DNA of 64,000 bases from UBA668 sp041918155 (GCA_041918155.1 JAYRWH010000010.1:60926-124925); one strand, 5' to 3'. Positions 36,122 through 44,888 are shown, numbered from the stretch's first letter. Made by a program: numbers and translations. The notes: generated by a model not told the origin, from the letters alone.

Positions 36122-37168
36122 CTAGCCCTTCGTGGCGGGATTGGGAAAGCGCGGGAAGGCACTGGGACACAGGTCACGGTACGCCCGTGCGCCGCACTTG
36201 CCGACTGCGGACACAACGGCGTTCGTGCACGCCGCGGCGAACGCCTGCGCGCCGGCCTCGAGCACGTCGTTGAGCCAGCGCAAGCGGGCCCGTGCGGCGT
36301 CCGCCGGGTCGGCCGGTGGCGGTGCTTCGTCGCGCCCGGTGGCCACGCCGAACACGACGTCGCCGTCGAGCAACGAGTGCACGGGGCGGATGGCGCGGGC
36401 CATGCCGTCGTGGGCGACGGCGGCGAGTTTGCTGCACTCGGCCTTGGTGAGGGTGGCGGTGGTGGCCACCACGCCGATGGTGGTGTTGAGCGCCGGCGTC
36501 GACGCCACGAAGTGGGCCCGCAACGCATCGCGTTCACCGGCGGGAGGCCGGCGCAGGCGGGTCGCGCCGGGCATCCACGGCAGCCCCGTCGCGGGGTCGA
36601 TGACGGTGCCTGCGGAATTCACCACCGCGAGCGCAGCCACGACGGTGCCGCCGGGCAGGCTGACGCTCGCCGTGCCAACGCCGCCCTGCAGCCCCTTCGA
36701 GCGGGCCCCCGTGCCCGCGCCGACCGATCCGTTGGCGCACGGCGTGGCCCGGGAAGCGGCTGCAGCGCGACCGCCGAAGGACTCGTCAGGCCGGTTGGCG
36801 AAGCGGCCACCGCGGCCGAGATCGAAGATCACCGCGCCGGGCACGATCGGCACGACGTCGTGTGCGCCGGGCCCGACGGCGAAGCCGATGCCCTTGGCTT
36901 CCAGATATGACATCACGCCACCGGCCGCGGCGAGGCCGTAGGCGCTGCCGCCGGTGAGGCAGATGGCGTTGGCGAACGGCATCGTCGCCAGCGGATGCAG
37001 CAGATCGGTTTCGCGGGTGCCAGGGCCGCCACCGCGCACATCCACACCGGCGGTGGTGCCGTCGGGTAGCAGCACCACGGTTGTTCCGGTGCACCAGCCG
37101 CCGCCCACTCGTTGAGCGTGCCCGACACGCACGCCGGCGATGTCGGTGAGGCAGCCGCCGAGGCTCAC
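36122..37168 (-). CDS. P1-family peptidase (DmpA/BapA-like, beta-aminopeptidase family)
   Basis: A 348-aa N-terminal-nucleophile hydrolase of MEROPS family S58/P1. Typical blocks are GVRVGHAQ, GGGPGTRETDLL, ICLTGGSAYGLAAAGGVMSYLE, GSVGAGTGARSKGLQGGVGTAS and the probable autocleavage/nucleophile region ALNTTIGVVATTATLTKAE. Family members remove N-terminal L-, D- or beta-amino acids, including beta-alanine. It directly precedes panB-panC (54-bp gap, same direction), so release of beta-alanine for pantothenate is an attractive idea, though unproven. The GTG start overlaps the upstream Pcs stop by four bases (GTGA). Confidence 0.85.
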   Translation of the reverse strand: MSLGGCLTDIAGVRVGHAQRVGGGWCTGTTVVLLPDGTTAGVDVRGGGPGTRETDLLHPLATMPFANAICLTGGSAYGLAAAGGVMSYLEAKGIGFAVGPGAHDVVPIVPGAVIFDLGRGGRFANRPDESFGGRAAAASRATPCANGSVGAGTGARSKGLQGGVGTASVSLPGGTVVAALAVVNSAGTVIDPATGLPWMPGATRLRRPPAGERDALRAHFVASTPALNTTIGVVATTATLTKAECSKLAAVAHDGMARAIRPVHSLLDGDVVFGVATGRDEAPPPADPADAARARLRWLNDVLEAGAQAFAAACTNAVVSAVGKCGARAYRDLCPSAFPRFPNPATKG

Positions 37169-37923
37169 GACACCGCGGGGTGATCGGCGTGTTCGGTGAG
37201 TTCGGCCGACGCGACCTCGTGCGCCGGGCCGCCGAGCGTGCGCCACACGCCCATGCCGACGATGTACATCGGGCAGGCGAGGATGATGTACTTGCCGACA
37301 TCGTTGTGCTGCGGCAGGTTCTGGGTCATCGCGAGCATCACGCCGAGCCAGGTGATGGTGACGCCGACCGTGACCGGACGCCAGCGACGCACCTGCATCG
37401 GGTGCAGGAACTTCCAGCTCGTGAGCTGGGTGAGTGCCAGCACCACACAGGCGACGCCGGTGACCCACGGGGCGGCATCGAGCAGGTAGAGCGTGGGCAC
37501 GATCATGTTCCACTCGCACGGGAACCCGTTGAAGAAGTGGTCTTCGGTCATCTGATCGGTGCGCGACATCCACAGCGCCGACATGAACAACACGAACGCA
37601 CCGATGATGAGCGACCACCCGTGGGGCAGCATCCCGAAGCGGTGCATGAAGAGCACAGGAATGACGATGCACGTGACGAAGTCGATGATCAGGTCGAGCG
37701 TGTAGCCGTCGATGCGCGGCACGTGCTGGGCCACGGCCCAGGCACGTGCGGCAGGGCCGTCGATGCCGTCGAGGATCATCGCCACCGCGAGCCAGGTGAT
37801 GGCCTGCTTGTCCTTGCCGTCGGCGACCGCGATCAAGCCGAACATGCCACACACGGCGCCGAGGGCGGTGAAGCAATGCACGATCCAACCCTTCAGGACC
37901 GGGTGCTTGACAGTGGTTGGCAT
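37165..37923 (-). CDS. pcs: Phosphatidylcholine synthase (CDP-alcohol phosphatidyltransferase family)
   Basis: A membrane enzyme of about 252 aa with some seven or eight TM helices. The CDP-alcohol motif reads DG-PA-AR, then 12 residues, then GYTLDLIID. This is the 12-residue spacing (DGx2ARx12Gx3Dx3D) that distinguishes Pcs from other family members, which have 8. Other Pcs-like segments are WIVHCFTALGAVCGM and FFNGFPCEWNMIVP. Pcs condenses CDP-diacylglycerol with choline to give phosphatidylcholine. The start at 37923 fits the family N-terminus (an ATG at 37977 is possible). The gene overlaps the P1 peptidase gene and diverges from an acyltransferase gene. Confidence 0.85.
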   Translation of the reverse strand: MPTTVKHPVLKGWIVHCFTALGAVCGMFGLIAVADGKDKQAITWLAVAMILDGIDGPAARAWAVAQHVPRIDGYTLDLIIDFVTCIVIPVLFMHRFGMLPHGWSLIIGAFVLFMSALWMSRTDQMTEDHFFNGFPCEWNMIVPTLYLLDAAPWVTGVACVVLALTQLTSWKFLHPMQVRRWRPVTVGVTITWLGVMLAMTQNLPQHNDVGKYIILACPMYIVGMGVWRTLGGPAHEVASAELTEHADHPAVS

Positions 37924-37995
37924 CGTAGGGGACTCGTTCTGCTGGGGCCGACCCGCGGGCGGCCATTCGGTTCTCATGCTAACCCCCCCAGCCGG

Positions 37996-38001
37996 TAGCG
38001 T
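37996..38001 (+). promoter_or_regulatory. -10 box TAGCGT for the LbH acyltransferase gene
   Basis: It lies at -14 to -9 from the ATG at 38010; no Shine-Dalgarno is present. Confidence 0.4.
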
Positions 38002-38009
38002 CGCTTGCC

Positions 38010-38663
38010 ATGAGGCCCCGCCTGCGCCACCGTGCCCGTTCGGTCGGCTACCGGGTCGGCGGCGAATGGGTCCGCCGAACCTGGGCGTGGCTGTGCCGCG
38101 CGGGCGCGATCGGCGCCAACGACCGCACGGGCCGCCGCTTCGGCAGTTTCGGGCAGGGCAGCATCATCTGCTTCCCGCCGAACACGATCTTCAACGAGCG
38201 CTACATCCACATCGGTGACGGCACGATGATCGGCCCAGGCGTCACCCTCTCCGCGGGTATGGTGCCCGGGCAGGCATGCCTCTCCGACCCGGTGGTGAGC
38301 ATCGGTGACCGCTGTCTGATCGGCAAGGGCAGTGGCATCGTCGGTCACTTCTCGATCGAGATCGGCGACGACGTGTGGACAGGCCATCACGTGTACATCA
38401 CCGATCAGAACCACGGTTACGAAGACGTCACCAAACCGATCTCGCAGCAGACCCAGCCCGAGCAGTCGGTGGTGATCGGTCACGGATCATGGCTCGGGTT
38501 CGGCGCCGTCGTGCTGCCCGGCGCCCGCATCGGCGAGCACGTGACGATCGGCGCCAACTCCGTAGTGACCGGCGAGATCCCGTCGTTCAGCGTGGCCGTC
38601 GGCGCCCCCGCCAAGGTGGTCCGCCGCTATGTCGAGGGCGAGGGCTGGGTGAAGGTCGCGTGA
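38010..38663 (+). CDS. Left-handed beta-helix (hexapeptide repeat) acyltransferase
   Basis: A 217-aa transferase of the LbH family. From about residue 55 it shows hexapeptide repeats (YIHIGDGTMIGPGVTL, VVSIGDRCLIGKGSGI, SIEIGDDVWTGHHVYITDQNHGYED, SVVIGHGSWLGFGAVVLPGARIGEHVTIGANSVVTGEIP) ending AVGAPAKVVRRY, the standard maltose/galactoside-acetyltransferase-like tail. The catalytic His is in DQNHGYED. It is probably an O-acetyltransferase for a sugar or antibiotic-like acceptor. Its basic N-terminal 40 residues (RPRLRHRARSVGYRV) are an extension. It is monocistronic, diverging from pcs. Confidence 0.85.
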   Translation: MRPRLRHRARSVGYRVGGEWVRRTWAWLCRAGAIGANDRTGRRFGSFGQGSIICFPPNTIFNERYIHIGDGTMIGPGVTLSAGMVPGQACLSDPVVSIGDRCLIGKGSGIVGHFSIEIGDDVWTGHHVYITDQNHGYEDVTKPISQQTQPEQSVVIGHGSWLGFGAVVLPGARIGEHVTIGANSVVTGEIPSFSVAVGAPAKVVRRYVEGEGWVKVA

Positions 38664-38684
38664 GCCGGGAAGCCGGCCGCCCGC

Positions 38685-39254
38685 TCAGGGCTGGATGTAG
38701 CGGCTGAGGTCCCCGGGAGGTGAGCACAGCGGCACGTCGTTGCCCTTCACGCCCGCGGTGAAATCGGTGATCACGTTCGTGACCGGGCCACCACCGACGA
38801 CGGTCTCGGTGTAGTCGATGTTCTCGCCGCGCCGCAGGGCAGCCGTGTAGCGACGGCGATCGGCGATGATGATGCGGTAGTTCTCCTCGAACGTGTCGAG
38901 GCGCAACCGGTCGTCGTCGTTGACCACCGGGATCGCGACGAGGTCGGTGATCATCTGCTCGAGGATGTCGGTGGCCTGGTCGGCGAGGTCGGCGCGCTGG
39001 CGCATCTGCTCGGGCGTGGGCTTGGTGATGAACCCGTCATCGGTGTCGGCCAGGGCGACGATCGCCGTGTCCGCGACGGCGCAGATCTCCAGCGCTGCCG
39101 GCCGCCACGCGGGGTCTTCGATCTGGTACACCGGCTTGGGGTCTGGTCCCCAGATGGCGAAGATCCACATCGCGGCGATCGCGGCACAGCCGATCGCGAG
39201 GCCGATCCGCACCGTGGTGCGGCGCAGCGGGTGCGCCACCTCGATATCGGTCAC
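38685..39254 (-). CDS. Single-pass membrane protein of unknown function
   Basis: A 189-aa protein with one TM helix near the N-terminus (about 18-38, VRIGLAIGCAAIAAMWIFAIW) and an outer domain rich in charged helices (MRQRADLADQATDILEQMITDL, RLDTFEENYRIIIADRRRYTAAL). Three cysteines are present (in IGCAA, EICAV and PLCSP). I do not recognise the family. The GTG start at 39254 overlaps the DoxX-like gene's stop (GTGA), so the two are co-translated. Confidence 0.65.
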   Translation of the reverse strand: MTDIEVAHPLRRTTVRIGLAIGCAAIAAMWIFAIWGPDPKPVYQIEDPAWRPAALEICAVADTAIVALADTDDGFITKPTPEQMRQRADLADQATDILEQMITDLVAIPVVNDDDRLRLDTFEENYRIIIADRRRYTAALRRGENIDYTETVVGGGPVTNVITDFTAGVKGNDVPLCSPPGDLSRYIQP

Positions 39255-39763
39255 TTGGCCGGCTTCGGCGGGCGGTAGCTGATGGCCAGCTGAGCCAACG
39301 CGCCGCCGATGCCGACCACCGCGGCGACGATCAGGCCCCGCCATTCGCGAAACCAGTCGAGCTCGAGCGCGTGGTCGAGCGACCAGCGGCCGGGGCCCAT
39401 CGTTGCGACCATCATCGCCACGACCAGGATCGACCCGCAGTACTCCCAGCCCTCGCCCTTGCGGAAGATGTAGAAGCCGACCTTCCAGTGCACCGTCCAG
39501 ATGGCCACGAACATCAGCGCCACCATGCCGGCGGCCGCGAGTGCGGTGAGCAGGCCCGCGGCGAACAACAGGCCGGCGCCGACCTCGGTGGTAGCAGCGA
39601 TGCGGGCCTGCCACTTCGGCCACTTCATCCCCATCGAGCCGAACCAGCCGGCGGTGCCCTTGAGGCGGCCACCGCCGAAGAACTTGTTGTAGCCGTGGGC
39701 GGCGAGGAACACGCCGAACACGACGCGGAGCACTAGCACGGCGACGTCGAACTGCTGCTGCAT
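39251..39763 (-). CDS. DoxX-family membrane protein
   Basis: A 170-aa four-TM DoxX protein: VAVLVLRVVFGVFLAAHGYNKFFGG, then GTAGWFGSMGMKWP, the middle helices AATTEVGAGLLFAAGLLTALAAAGMVALMFVAIW, and the FYIFRKGEGWEYCGSILVVAMM block. DoxX proteins are linked to thiol/redox balance or quinol-linked oxidation in some organisms, but most are uncharacterised. The ATG at 39763 is chosen to match family N-termini; longer readings enter antisense sequence of the ABC exporter. It overlaps the downstream 189-aa gene by four bases. Confidence 0.85.
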   Translation of the reverse strand: MQQQFDVAVLVLRVVFGVFLAAHGYNKFFGGGRLKGTAGWFGSMGMKWPKWQARIAATTEVGAGLLFAAGLLTALAAAGMVALMFVAIWTVHWKVGFYIFRKGEGWEYCGSILVVAMMVATMGPGRWSLDHALELDWFREWRGLIVAAVVGIGGALAQLAISYRPPKPAK

Positions 39764-39829
39764 GGCCGAAAGGCTACGGCAGTGACCGACGACCCGCATA
39801 TTCCGTCGCGTCTCGCGTTCAGCCGCTGC

Positions 39830-39835
39830 TAGAAC
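39830..39835 (+). promoter_or_regulatory. -10-like box TAGAAC for the ABC exporter operon
   Basis: It lies exactly at -12 to -7 from the GTG at 39842. The last base is C rather than T; the same variant TAGAAC lies at -12 to -7 before the racemase gene (22850-22855). Confidence 0.35.
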
Positions 39836-39841
39836 CATGTC

Positions 39842-41602
39842 GTGGGGGAAGGAACGGAAATTCCGACAGATCGCGGGCGCCTGTCGCAGGCGTTCCATCT
39901 CGTGCGTGCCCTCATCCGCCACCACGAGAAAACGTTCTTCACCGCAGTCGCTGGGGCCGCGGTGTTCGGTGCCTGCACCGCGTTCTCTGCGGTCGTGGTG
40001 CGGATGATCACCGACGACGTGATCGGCCCGCGGTTCCGTGAGGGCCATGTGCGCGCCGGCAAGGTGGCGATGGTGCTCGGCCTGCTCGTGCTGGTCGGCA
40101 TCGTGCGCGCCGCGGGAGTGGTCGTGCGCCGTGTGTGGGCCGGCCGCACGGTGTGGCGCGCCACCGACACGATCTCGGCCGATGTGATCGACCGGCTCGC
40201 CGAGCAGCCGGTGCCGTGGCACCGCCAGCAGTCCACCGGCGACCTCATCACCCGCGCCGGCGTCGATGCCGAGGCAGCCACATCCGTGCTCCAGCCGTTG
40301 CCGTTCACCACTGGCGTGGCGGTAATGGTGCTCTTCTCGACGGTGCTGTTGCTGCTCACCGACGTGTGGCTCGGGCTCGGCGCGATCGCGGTGTTCCCGA
40401 TCGTGATCACGATGAACCTGCGCTACCAGAACCGGGTCGACCGGTACTACAACGCGGCTCAGGACGAGCTCGGTCGGCTCAGCGCAGCGGTGCACGAGAG
40501 CTTCGACGGAGTCGCGGTGGTGAAGTCGTTCGGCGCCGAGCGACGCGAGACCGAGCGGCTGGCCCTCATCGCCAGCCGGCTACGTGAGGCCCGGATCAGC
40601 GCGGTGCGGCTGCGCAGCACGTTCGAGGCCCTGCTCGATGGCGTGCCCACGGCGGCCACAGTCCTGCTCGTGCTCGGCGGCGCGTACCGAGCCCGGGCCG
40701 GGGCGATGACCATCGGCGAGGTCACCAGTGTGGTGTACCTGTTCACACTGTTGGTCTTCCCCCTGCGCCTGTTCGGGTACATGCTCTCCGAGGTGCCTCA
40801 CTCGATGGCCGGATGGAGCCGCATTCGCGGCCTGCTCGATCAGCCGGTGCTGCCCGACCCGGCGCTGGCCCTGCGCCACTCGCACGACCGCAGCGTGGTG
40901 CTCGACGACGTGCATTTCACCCACGACGGCGAGCGCGAGGTTCTCACCGGCGTGAACGCGCTCATCGAAGGCGGGCGCACGACTGCGGTCGTCGGCGCGA
41001 CTGGCGCGGGCAAGTCCTCGTTGCTCCACATCATCGCCGGCCTCGTCGAAGCCACCAGGGGCACCGTTACCGTCCCCGAGGGTGGGGTGCGCCTGGTGTT
41101 CCAAGAGCCGTTCCTGCTCGCCGGATCGGTGCGCGAGAACATCGCCCTCGGCGCCGACTTCGCCGAGGAGGCGATCGAGGCCGCGTTGGCGGTTGCCGAG
41201 GCGCACTTCGTGCACGACCTGCCCGACGGGCTCGACACGGAGGTGGGTGAGCGCGGCGTCGGCCTGTCCGGCGGCCAACGTCAGCGACTGGCCCTCGCCC
41301 GCGCCCTCGTGCGTAGCCCGCAGGTGCTGCTGCTCGACGACACCACTTCTGCGCTCGACCCTTCGACCGAAGCCAAGTTGCTCGCCAACCTGCGCTCGGC
41401 ACTCAGCCGGACGACGGTGGTGGTCGTCGCCAGCCGGCCCTCCACGATCGCCCTCGCCGACGACGTGCTGTTCTTGGAGGCCGGTCAGGTGGTGGCTCAC
41501 GGGCGCCATGACGAGCTGATGGCCGCCGTCCCTGCGTATCGTCGCCTCATCGAGGCCTTCGAACACGATCGTGCCGCCATGGAGTCGGGGGTGCAGCCGT
41601 GA
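39842..41602 (+). CDS. Heterodimeric ABC exporter, subunit 1 (non-catalytic Walker B)
   Basis: A 586-aa half transporter with a six-TM ABC exporter domain (about residues 25-310) and an ATPase domain. Walker A is VVGATGAGKSS, the Q-loop VFQEPFLLAGSVRENIALG and the signature LSGGQRQRLALARAL. Walker B reads VLLLDDTTSALD, in which the catalytic Glu is replaced by Asp, as in the degenerate site of asymmetric exporters. The switch His is also replaced (VASRPSTIALAD). The next gene encodes the partner and overlaps by four bases (GTGA). Substrate unknown; drug or lipid export is usual for the family. Confidence 0.88.
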   Translation: MGEGTEIPTDRGRLSQAFHLVRALIRHHEKTFFTAVAGAAVFGACTAFSAVVVRMITDDVIGPRFREGHVRAGKVAMVLGLLVLVGIVRAAGVVVRRVWAGRTVWRATDTISADVIDRLAEQPVPWHRQQSTGDLITRAGVDAEAATSVLQPLPFTTGVAVMVLFSTVLLLLTDVWLGLGAIAVFPIVITMNLRYQNRVDRYYNAAQDELGRLSAAVHESFDGVAVVKSFGAERRETERLALIASRLREARISAVRLRSTFEALLDGVPTAATVLLVLGGAYRARAGAMTIGEVTSVVYLFTLLVFPLRLFGYMLSEVPHSMAGWSRIRGLLDQPVLPDPALALRHSHDRSVVLDDVHFTHDGEREVLTGVNALIEGGRTTAVVGATGAGKSSLLHIIAGLVEATRGTVTVPEGGVRLVFQEPFLLAGSVRENIALGADFAEEAIEAALAVAEAHFVHDLPDGLDTEVGERGVGLSGGQRQRLALARALVRSPQVLLLDDTTSALDPSTEAKLLANLRSALSRTTVVVVASRPSTIALADDVLFLEAGQVVAHGRHDELMAAVPAYRRLIEAFEHDRAAMESGVQP

Positions 41603-43413
41603 GCGCGGCCTTGAGCGAGCCCACTCCCACGATGGGGTCGATTGGCCGCTGGAGCGCGGTGGAGACCATCGGGCGCGGCGTGCGCGCCGCGCCGGCCATC
41701 CGCACAGGTTTCGGACTCACCCTGTTCCTCGCGCTGTTGGGTGCGGGCGGGCGCGTCGTGATCCCGATCCTCGTGCAGCAGTCGATCGATCGCGGCTTCA
41801 CTGATGACGGCGTGAAGGTGGGCGTGGTCACGGTGCTGGCCGCCGTCGCGCTCGTCGTGGTGGCGCTCGCCACGTGGGCCCAGCGCACAGCCGTACTGCG
41901 ACTCGGGTTGCGCAGTGAGGAGGCGCTGTACGGGCTGCGCGTCCGCCTGTTCGAGCACATCCACCGCCTGAGCATCGCCGACCACAGCGAGGAGCGGAAG
42001 GGCGCGCTCGTCGCTCGCGTCACCAGCGACGTGGAGACACTCGCCCAGTTCTTCCAGTGGGGCGGCCTGGCCTGGCTGCTCGACGGCACCCTGATGCTGC
42101 TCGTCGCCGGCGTGATGTTGGCCTACGACTGGGTGCTCGCGGTGGTCGCGTTCATCGTGGCCGCACCGCTCGCGTACGTGTTGCGCCGGGTGCAGAGCCA
42201 CCTGGTGAAGGCCTACGAAGTCGGCCGCGCGAAGAACGCGATGGTGATGACCCAGATCAGCGAACAGGTGTCGGGCGCGGAGACACTGCGGGCCTACGAC
42301 GCTGGGCCGCACTTTGCCAAGCGAGTACAGAAGGCCAGCGGTGAGCGCTCCGACTCGTTCATCCGGGCCGGAACGATCGGCGCGTTCCTCTTTCCCTCAG
42401 GAGAGGTGTTCGGCGTGCTCACCGTGTCCGCGGTGGTCACGGTCGGCGTGTTGCGCGGCCCGGGCGGTGGGCTCACCGCGGGCGCGCTCGTGGGCTTCGT
42501 GTTCCTCACCTACCGATTCCTCGAGCCGATCGCCGAGTTCACCGAGGTGCTCGACAACACACAGACGGCCGTGGCCGGTATGCGCCGCGTGCTCGGTGTG
42601 CTGGAGATCCCGATCGGGCCGCCCGAGCCCGACGTACCGATCCAGTTGCCGGCCGGCCCGCTCCCGGTCTCGATCGACCGTGTCGACTTCAGCTACCGCA
42701 CGCGCGGCGACACCGACGAGCCGCCGGTGCTGCTCGGCGTGTCGGCGCACATCCCCGCCGGCCAGCAGGTGGCGGTGGTGGGCGAGACCGGGTCGGGCAA
42801 GACCACCCTCGGCCGCCTCATCGCCCGCCTGGCTGACCCCACGGCGGGCACGGTGTCGGTGGGCGGGGTGTCGCTCACCCAGGTGTCCAACGTCGATCTG
42901 CGCAAGCGGGTCACGGTGGTGCCTCAGGAGCCATTCCTTTTCGAGGGCAGCATCGCTGCCAACCTCTCCTTCGCCCGCCCGAAGCTGTCCCTCGCCGACC
43001 TCGAGGCGGCCGTACTGGCGCTCGATCTCCGCGACTGGCTGGAGACCCTGCCCGACGGCATCCAGACCGAGGTCGGCCAGCGTGGGTCACAGCTCTCGGC
43101 GGGCGAGCGCCAACTCGTGGCGTTGATCCGCGCGTCGCTCGTCGACCCGGCGGTGCTGCTGCTCGACGAGGCCACGTCGTCCGTCGATGCCCTCACCGAG
43201 GTGCGCCTCGCCCGCGCCCTCGAGCACCTCGCCGAGGGCCGCACGACGATCGCCATCGCTCACCGCCTCTCCACCGCGGCTCGCGCCGATCGAGTGCTCG
43301 TGCTCGATCGAGGTCGCCTCGTGGAGGACGGTTCGCACACGGACCTGGTGGAGGCCGGCGGGGTCTACTCGCGGATGTACCAGGCGTGGGTGGCGTCGAC
43401 TAGCGGGGCCTGA
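41599..43413 (+). CDS. Heterodimeric ABC exporter, subunit 2 (catalytic Walker B, altered signature)
   Basis: A 604-aa half transporter with a TM domain (about residues 30-330) and an ATPase domain: Walker A VVGETGSGKTT, Q-loop VPQEPFLFEGSIAANL, intact Walker B VLLLDEATSSVD and switch His (IAIAHRLSTAARAD). Its signature is LSAGERQLVALIRA rather than LSGGQ. The defective Walker B of subunit 1 therefore faces this weak signature, while the intact Walker B here faces the LSGGQ of subunit 1: one degenerate and one active ATP site. The GTG start overlaps the partner's stop. Confidence 0.9.
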   Translation: MSAALSEPTPTMGSIGRWSAVETIGRGVRAAPAIRTGFGLTLFLALLGAGGRVVIPILVQQSIDRGFTDDGVKVGVVTVLAAVALVVVALATWAQRTAVLRLGLRSEEALYGLRVRLFEHIHRLSIADHSEERKGALVARVTSDVETLAQFFQWGGLAWLLDGTLMLLVAGVMLAYDWVLAVVAFIVAAPLAYVLRRVQSHLVKAYEVGRAKNAMVMTQISEQVSGAETLRAYDAGPHFAKRVQKASGERSDSFIRAGTIGAFLFPSGEVFGVLTVSAVVTVGVLRGPGGGLTAGALVGFVFLTYRFLEPIAEFTEVLDNTQTAVAGMRRVLGVLEIPIGPPEPDVPIQLPAGPLPVSIDRVDFSYRTRGDTDEPPVLLGVSAHIPAGQQVAVVGETGSGKTTLGRLIARLADPTAGTVSVGGVSLTQVSNVDLRKRVTVVPQEPFLFEGSIAANLSFARPKLSLADLEAAVLALDLRDWLETLPDGIQTEVGQRGSQLSAGERQLVALIRASLVDPAVLLLDEATSSVDALTEVRLARALEHLAEGRTTIAIAHRLSTAARADRVLVLDRGRLVEDGSHTDLVEAGGVYSRMYQAWVASTSGA

Positions 43414-43435
43414 ACAGCTACAAGGCCGGCAGCGG

Positions 43436-44164
43436 CTACGGCAGGAAGCCGTTGACCGAATCGACCACGCACTCGACGTCGTCCCTGCCGATGAACGCTT
43501 CGGCGTGGAACCGGCCGCCCGCGCCGGCCACGACCCCGTTGACATGCACCGTGTCGCGTTCGAGGATCCGCGTGCCGTCGGTGAAGCCGATGGCGATCGA
43601 GTAGTCGCGGGTTTCGTTGTCGGAGTTGGTGATCACCCCGTCGGCCTGTGCTCGGCCATCGGCGACGAAGCATTTCGTGATCGTGATCTGGTAGTCGCCC
43701 GGGTTGGTCAATTCGTCGATCGTGCGCCATACCTCGCGGGTGAAGAAGTACCCGGGCACGCACAACCCGGCCGCGCCGAGCGACAGCACCACACCCCACA
43801 CCGCGAACGGCTTGCCTGCCCCCGTGCCGGCGGCGACGCGTCGCAGGGCGATCACGGCGAACACGAAGGCCACGATCGCGCCAGCGCCGGCGAGCACGAA
43901 CACGAACGGCACCCAGGCGACGAGCAGCGAGCTGAGACCGATCACGAACGCTGCGATCGCCAACCCGCGGCCAGGCCCGGATTGGTAAGGAGTCGCGCCG
44001 TAGGGGACCGTGTTGAACGCAGCGGCGTTCGCCTGCCAGTTCGGGTCGACATAACGCTGCCCATGGTTGGAGACGTCGGCCGTCCAGCGCTCGCCGTTGT
44101 GGTAACGGAACTCGAACCGGCGTGCCGGATCGGGGTGCCATCCAGGGGTCGGGGTCGCCTCCAC
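43436..44164 (-). CDS. DUF2510/DUF4190-type membrane protein
   Basis: A protein of about 242 aa. An N-terminal DUF2510 motif (GWHPDPARRFEFRYHNGERWTADV), a hydrophilic linker, two TM helices flanking a short loop (about 70-140; FVIGLSSLLVAWVPFVFVLAGAGAIVAFVFAVIALRR, then AVWGVVLSLGAAGL, a DUF4190 pattern), and an outer beta domain (TITKCFVADGRAQADGVITNSDNETRDYSIAIGFTDG) resembling FxLYD folds. GTG 44164 is preferred over ATG 44185 because TAACGT at 44177-44172 gives leaderless spacing and DUF2510 then starts near residue 1. It would sense or bind something at the cell surface; function unknown. Confidence 0.75.
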   Translation of the reverse strand: MEATPTPGWHPDPARRFEFRYHNGERWTADVSNHGQRYVDPNWQANAAAFNTVPYGATPYQSGPGRGLAIAAFVIGLSSLLVAWVPFVFVLAGAGAIVAFVFAVIALRRVAAGTGAGKPFAVWGVVLSLGAAGLCVPGYFFTREVWRTIDELTNPGDYQITITKCFVADGRAQADGVITNSDNETRDYSIAIGFTDGTRILERDTVHVNGVVAGAGGRFHAEAFIGRDDVECVVDSVNGFLP

Positions 44165-44207
44165 GGCGCGAACGTTACCGGCCATGGGCCTCTACGCTCG
44201 GATCACC

Positions 44208-44888
44208 ATGGAGATCACCCTCATCCGCCACGGCCAACCCGAATGGATCCGCGATGGCCTCAACGTCGTCGACCCCCCGCTCACGGAGCGGGGCCACCTC
44301 CAAGCCCAGCGCGTCGCCGACGTGCTCGGAGGTGAGCAGTTCGACGAGGTGATCGTGTCGCCCCTGCGCCGCGCCCGGCAGACCGCTGCGCCGTTGCTGA
44401 CGGCGCTCGGCCGTAGCGAGGCGATCGAGCCGTTCCTGGAGGAGATCCGCGAGCCCGACTGGCACGGCACCCCGGCCGAACTGGCTCGCACGGCTTACGA
44501 AGAGGAGCGGTCGCGGGCAGCCGAAGAGCGTTGGACCGGCCTGCAGGGTGGGGGCGAACCGCCGCGCGAGTTCGTCGAGCGGGTGCGCTCCGGCGCCACG
44601 GACTACTGGGCGGCCCGGGGCATGTACCGCGCCAAGCAGACGCTGCCGGTGTGGCACTTCGACAAGCCGGACCACCGTGTCGTCATCGTCGCCCACGCTG
44701 GCACGAACGGGGTGCTGCTCTGCCAACTGCTCGGCCTCGACCCGGTGCCGTGGGAGTGGGACCGCTTCGTCACCCAACACGCCAGCATCACCCGCCTGTC
44801 GAGTATGGAACTGCGCGACGGCCACACGTTCGCGCTCAACCGCCTCAGCGACGTCGAGCACATCCCCACCGAGTCGCGCAGCCAGTAG
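44208..44888 (+). CDS. Histidine phosphatase (phosphoglycerate mutase-like) family protein
   Basis: A 226-aa protein with the catalytic motif ITLIRHGQPEW (RHG, His8), SPLRRARQTAAPLL and the second catalytic His in VVIVAHAGTNGVLLCQLLGL. Acid-phosphatase or phosphoglycerate-mutase-like activity is expected; the substrate is unknown. ATG 44208 is preferred over ATG 44184 because it places RHG at the usual distance from the N-terminus and a TACGCT box at 44193-44198 sits upstream. It diverges from the DUF2510 gene. Confidence 0.82.
   Translation: MEITLIRHGQPEWIRDGLNVVDPPLTERGHLQAQRVADVLGGEQFDEVIVSPLRRARQTAAPLLTALGRSEAIEPFLEEIREPDWHGTPAELARTAYEEERSRAAEERWTGLQGGGEPPREFVERVRSGATDYWAARGMYRAKQTLPVWHFDKPDHRVVIVAHAGTNGVLLCQLLGLDPVPWEWDRFVTQHASITRLSSMELRDGHTFALNRLSDVEHIPTESRSQ

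Noticed and set aside
37921..37977. N-terminal extension of Pcs to ATG 37977
   Set aside because: The extension is hydrophilic and unlike family N-termini. Retained only as an alternative start.
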